From positions 1 through 27,425 of the forward strand of contig DHSO01000026.1 of assembly GCA_002410505.1 (NCBI GenBank): 27,425 nt of DNA, written 5' to 3'. The notes below the pieces were generated by a model. It did no database searches. It had not been told where the DNA came from and saw only the letters and a program-made list of their open reading frames with translations. The stretch comes from Cloacimonetes bacterium UBA5284 (GTDB lineage Bacteria; Cloacimonadota; Cloacimonadia; Cloacimonadales; Cloacimonadaceae). This document shows positions 24,981-27,425 of the stretch, piece by piece; position 1 is the first letter of the stretch; each line of letters starts with the position of its first letter. The position numbers were made by a program, and so were the translations under genes.

Positions 24981-26218
24981 TAGAAATACTTCGCGGCTTC
25001 CTTCAGCTTTTCCGCTGTTTTTTGGCCCATTCCTTCCAGGGTCGCCAGTTCATTTACTGAGGCCTGGAAGATATCTTGAACACTGGTGTACCCGGCGTTT
25101 CGCAATACTTCGGCGATCTTGGGGCTCACTCCGTCCAGTTCGGTGATGTGGCTAACGGTGCGGCGTTCTTTGGACATCTTTTCTTCAAATTCTTCGCTGG
25201 TGAAGATGTCGATCTTCAGCCCGGTCAGCTTGGCTGCCAGACGCACATTTTTTCCTTGTTTTCCGATGGCGACCACCTTGTCGGCTTCATCTACGATCAC
25301 ACTGGCAGCGCGACCGCGCTCGATCACCACTCGCTTGGTATTACTGATGCCGAGGGCGTTTTGAACCATCTGCTCCATATCATCGCTATGCACCACGATG
25401 TCGATCTGTTCGCCGTGCAATTCTTTGCGGATGCTATCGATTCTGGTGCCTTTGGGACCCACGCATTCGGTGATGGGATCCAGGCTCTCATCCAGAGCTT
25501 CCAATTCCACTTTGGTGCGGATTCCAGGCTCTCTCACGATCTTGAGGATGTGCATCTTGCCGTTGAAGATAGAGGGAATCTCCGCTTCAAAAAGCTTTTT
25601 CACAAATTCCGGATTTGTGCGCGAGAGGATCACCGTGACACCCTTGTTGCCACTGCGGATATTGGTCACATAGGCTTTGATATTGTCGCCCACGCGGTAA
25701 AATTCGTTTTCAATCTGTTCATCCAGTGGCAACAGCGCGTCGGTATAGCTAAGGTCAATGCGATAGCCTCCGTTGTTTTCATCTATGGACTTGATCTTTC
25801 CGGAGACTATGGTGTGCTTCTGCTTATTAAAGTCGTTCTGAATCTTTTCATCTTCCAGATTGCGGATGCGTTCTTGAATGATTCTTTGCGCGGTTATCAC
25901 CAATTTCGGCTCAAACTCGTGCAGAGACATTTCTCTCTGGATATAGTCACCCAATTGAGCATGGGGATCAAATTCCCCCCGGGCATCGGCCAATGAGATC
26001 TCGCCCAATTCGCTTTCCAGCTCTACGACTTTGCATTTGTAACGAACCCTGATGCCACGTACTGCGTCGTCGATATATACTTCCAGCTCGTTCTCCGGCT
26101 CCAACCTCTTGGACAAAGTGTTTGTAATGGATTCCACGATGATCTCCTGGATCTGGGCTCCGTCCAACTGTTTGATCGCGGCCAGTTTGATTACCGCATC
26201 AAGAATGTTAGCGTTCAT
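24980..26218 (-). CDS. nusA: transcription termination/antitermination factor NusA
   Basis: 412 residues from the ATG at 26218, chosen for the AGAGGTG just upstream; a GTG at 26227 lies within that site. The N-terminal RNA-polymerase-binding domain covers 1-125. The S1 domain (about 130-200) has VSGKIKSIDENNGGYRIDL and GDNIKAYVTNIRSG. KH1 and KH2 (about 200-345) have CVGPKGTRIDSIRKELHGEQIDIV and AIGKQGKNVRLAAKLTGLKIDI. A C-terminal helix-hairpin-helix pair (about 355-412) has ELDGVSPKIAEVLRNAGYTS and LEGMGQKTAEKLKEAA. The order rimP-nusA-ylxR is the classic one; rimP and nusA overlap by 11 nt. NusA is known to regulate its own operon in Escherichia coli, which is relevant to the structured leader here. 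Confidence 0.98.
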   Translation of the reverse strand: MNANILDAVIKLAAIKQLDGAQIQEIIVESITNTLSKRLEPENELEVYIDDAVRGIRVRYKCKVVELESELGEISLADARGEFDPHAQLGDYIQREMSLHEFEPKLVITAQRIIQERIRNLEDEKIQNDFNKQKHTIVSGKIKSIDENNGGYRIDLSYTDALLPLDEQIENEFYRVGDNIKAYVTNIRSGNKGVTVILSRTNPEFVKKLFEAEIPSIFNGKMHILKIVREPGIRTKVELEALDESLDPITECVGPKGTRIDSIRKELHGEQIDIVVHSDDMEQMVQNALGISNTKRVVIERGRAASVIVDEADKVVAIGKQGKNVRLAAKLTGLKIDIFTSEEFEEKMSKERRTVSHITELDGVSPKIAEVLRNAGYTSVQDIFQASVNELATLEGMGQKTAEKLKEAAKYF

Positions 26219-26687
26219 TATTGTCACCTCTGGCTATTCCCAAATATACTGTTTTGGCTCTGGATATCGCTTTCAGAGCTATCTCGATCTTTTCACCCCG
26301 ATCGTCCAAAACCACGGTATCCTGATTCACCTCAATTAGTGTTCCCATCACCGAGCGCTTCTGCTCCTCTTCGCTATACTGCACTGCCACCTTTTCGTTG
26401 ATGGCACTTACCCAGTGACTTTTCAGCTTTAGCGGACGCTCCAGACCGGGAGACGACACTTCCAGAAAATAGCGTTCCGGAATCAGGTCAAAGGTTTCTA
26501 ATTCCTCACTCAGAGCTCTGCTGAACCGGGCACACTCATCCAGGGTGACACCGCCGATCTTGGTGAGGTATACTATAATGATCCGCCCCTTGCCACTCAT
26601 CTTTTCATCGATGTCGTACACTGCAAGATGCATCTCGGCGCAGATCTTTTTGGCGATGTCTTCAATCTGAGTTCGGTAATATTGCAC
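26208..26687 (-). CDS. rimP: ribosome maturation factor RimP
   Basis: 159 residues, typical length. RimP acts in early 30S assembly. Seen are YDIDEKMSGKGRIIIVYLTK, GGVTLDECARFSRALSEELE and the signature YFLEVSSPGLERPL, followed by the SH3-like C-terminal domain with GTLIEVNQDTVVLDD. The start is a GTG at 26685-26687, with AGAGG 9 nt upstream; no ATG is available. It is the first gene of the unit and follows a leader of about 215 nt. Confidence 0.96.
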   Translation of the reverse strand: MQYYRTQIEDIAKKICAEMHLAVYDIDEKMSGKGRIIIVYLTKIGGVTLDECARFSRALSEELETFDLIPERYFLEVSSPGLERPLKLKSHWVSAINEKVAVQYSEEEQKRSVMGTLIEVNQDTVVLDDRGEKIEIALKAISRAKTVYLGIARGDNNER

Positions 26688-26905
26688 TTAAAAAACCTCT
26701 TATCTTTGCGGCTTGGCCGCCTTTAATCTCCATATTTACCGCATAAACACGGCAATTCCCATGCGATACAGACGCAGAAGACATTCCCCAAGGGCACAAA
26801 CACATCTGTTTCACATCAAAAAAAATAGCTAACCATTGTAGCTATCAAAACCGCAAATGCGGGAACCATAACAACTTAGCCGCCATTTTTGGCGGAATCT
26901 ACTAT
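26688..26905 (-). promoter_or_regulatory. structured 5' leader of the rimP-nusA-infB operon
   Basis: Read on the minus strand from the predicted start near 26905: a CCGCC/GGCGG hairpin (26895-26880), a CCGC/GCGG tetraloop hairpin (26862-26851), an attenuator-like hairpin with a seven-U run (26845-26818), then about 100 nt without clear structure, and a GCGGC/GCCGC hairpin (26720-26708) that ends 6 nt before the rimP Shine-Dalgarno sequence (26701-26697). The GCGG/CCGC arms of different hairpins can pair with each other, so alternative folds are possible. No known riboswitch consensus was recognised. Confidence 0.5.
26818..26845 (-). terminator. attenuator-like hairpin in the rimP leader
   Basis: On the minus strand ATAGCTA and TAGCTAT form a perfect 7-bp stem (26845-26839 with 26831-26825) around a 7-nt loop, and seven T's follow directly (26824-26818). 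The stem is AT-rich, so termination may be partial or conditional. It may instead end a minus-strand transcript entering from the right. Confidence 0.55.
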
Positions 26906-26912
26906 TTGAGAC

Positions 26913-26940
26913 AAGATAAATTGCGGGGATATCGTGTCAA
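26913..26940 (-). promoter_or_regulatory. candidate promoter of the rimP-nusA-infB operon
   Basis: On the minus strand a perfect TTGACA (26940-26935) is followed after 16 bp by TATCTT (26918-26913), four of six matches to the -10 consensus. Transcription would start near 26905. No other good pair was seen between here and rimP. Confidence 0.5.
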
Positions 26941-27146
26941 GCAAAATGTGAGTTTGTAGATTGGGATGTATTGTTTAACGTTTTGATGGTTTGTCCTTTT
27001 GTTGTTTCTCGCAGATTGACGCAGATTTGGGGTCTGGACTGGTTCCCGCGGATTGACGGGGATAAAGGCGCTGATTTCCGCAGATTCGTCTGTCCACAGA
27101 TTCACACAAATTATCACAAATTAGGCGCTGCGCGCTATGGTGAATA

Positions 27147-27167
27147 GTGAACGGTGAACGGTGAATT
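27147..27167 (+). repeat. GTGAACG heptamer repeat
   Basis: GTGAACG, GTGAACG and GTGAATT follow head to tail, preceded by GGTGAATA. A small tandem array just left of the 52-53 bp repeats. Confidence 0.7.
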
Positions 27168-27181
27168 GAGAATGCCGCTAA

Positions 27182-27339
27182 GTGCCGTAGCTACGACAGT
27201 TTAGAAAGTTGCCGTTAGTCCAAAAGCCGTCAGAGTGCCGTAGCTACGACAGTTTAGATAGTTACCGATAAACAAACACGGCTTGAGCACCGTAGCTACG
27301 ACAGTTTAAATAGTTGCCGTTAGTCACAAAATGGCTTGA
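27182..27339. repeat. three tandem 52-53 bp repeats with palindromic core
   Basis: Copies start at 27182, 27235 and 27287. All share CCGTAGCTACGACAGTTTA exactly, whose CGTAGCTACG is a 10-bp palindrome. The remaining part (AGTTGCCGTTAGTC, a short A-rich stretch, then GGCTTGA) is also similar between copies but diverged. A fourth copy begins as GTGC at 27340 and stops. An interspersed or satellite-like intergenic repeat is likely. Confidence 0.85.
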
Positions 27340-27344
27340 GTGCT

Positions 27345-27364
27345 AATCGTAAATCGTAAATCGC
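27345..27364 (+). repeat. AATCGTA heptamer repeat
   Basis: AATCGTA, AATCGTA and AATCGC follow head to tail immediately right of the 52-53 bp repeats, with a different heptamer from the left flank but the same unit length. Confidence 0.65.
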
Positions 27365-27366
27365 AT

Positions 27367-27425
27367 TGCTGGTGTATCCGTTTCTTTCACTTCATTCTTC
27401 GTGATGCTGGAGTATCTCGTTTCTT
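27367..27425 (+). repeat. 38-bp direct repeat, truncated by the window end
   Basis: TGCTGGTGTATCCGTTTCTT at 27367-27386 returns at 27405-27425 as TGCTGGAGTATC, TCG, TTTCTT, with one substitution and one inserted base. It probably continues beyond the window. Confidence 0.55.

Larger units (their letters stand above)
26946..27425. other. repeat-rich non-coding region at the right edge
   Basis: About 480 bp without a credible gene. From left to right: degenerate CGCAGATT-type words (27010-27110), a GTGAACG heptamer run (27147-27167), three 52-53 bp repeats (27182-27339), an AATCGTA heptamer run (27345-27364) and a 38-bp direct repeat cut by the window end (27367-27425). A minus-strand open frame at 26902-27117 reads through the CGCAGATT repeats and is not called. 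Confidence 0.7.

Noticed and set aside
25076..25996. 306-codon open frame on the plus strand
   Set aside because: Antisense shadow of nusA; no recognisable motif.
26902..27117. 71-codon minus-strand open frame
   Set aside because: Runs through degenerate CGCAGATT repeats, overlaps the candidate promoter and has no domain.
27182..27339. CRISPR array
   Set aside because: The sequence between the shared cores is itself similar between copies, so there are no unique spacers, and no cas gene is present.

Overview
The window is about 27.4 kb of a Gram-negative bacterial chromosome. Three things suggest the FCB superphylum, most likely Candidatus Cloacimonadota: a secreted protein with a Bacteroidetes-type (T9SS) C-terminal sorting module, ExbB/ExbD-type envelope machinery, and an intact nusA-infB operon of the kind found in many deep-branching phyla. 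The taxon is an inference from gene content; no rRNA or tRNA gene is visible.

Left part (1-11546). A minus-strand yraN gene is followed, divergently, by a probable outer-membrane protein (679-1905) with a Pro/Gly/Thr-rich stalk and a C-terminal coiled coil. A hairpin separates it from a six-gene plus-strand unit (2049-11492): a giant exported TPR protein of 1944 residues, a 97-residue exported protein, an ExbB/TolQ/MotA-type channel protein, two different ExbD/TolR-type proteins, and a one-pass protein with a TonB/AgmX-like C-terminus. The unit ends at a textbook rho-independent terminator. Spacing and overlaps argue that the six products form one proton-driven trans-envelope machine. It resembles Myxococcus Agl-Glt in its parts list but has a giant TPR partner. 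This is the most interesting system in the window.

Middle (11547-12368). About 820 bp without a convincing gene holds a perfect 49-bp palindrome built from an 11-bp repeat, a CCGCTCA triplet array and GC-rich repeated patches. priA (primosomal helicase) follows on the plus strand.

Right part (14924-26687). One long minus-strand unit reads rimP-nusA-ylxR-ylxQ-infB-rbfA-nrnA-truB-ribF, then a T9SS-sorted secreted protein, a yhaM-type exoribonuclease and a walJ-type metallo-hydrolase. Most junctions overlap by 1-11 nt (TAATG, TGATG, ATGA); the remaining gaps are 4, 6, 11 and 39 nt. The core is the conserved translation/transcription-factor operon. It is preceded by a leader of about 215 nt with a candidate promoter, stacked GC hairpins and an attenuator-like hairpin plus U-run.

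Right edge (26946-27425). Non-coding and repeat-rich: degenerate CGCAGATT motifs, heptamer repeats, three copies of a 52-53 bp repeat with a palindromic core, and a 38-bp direct repeat cut by the window end.
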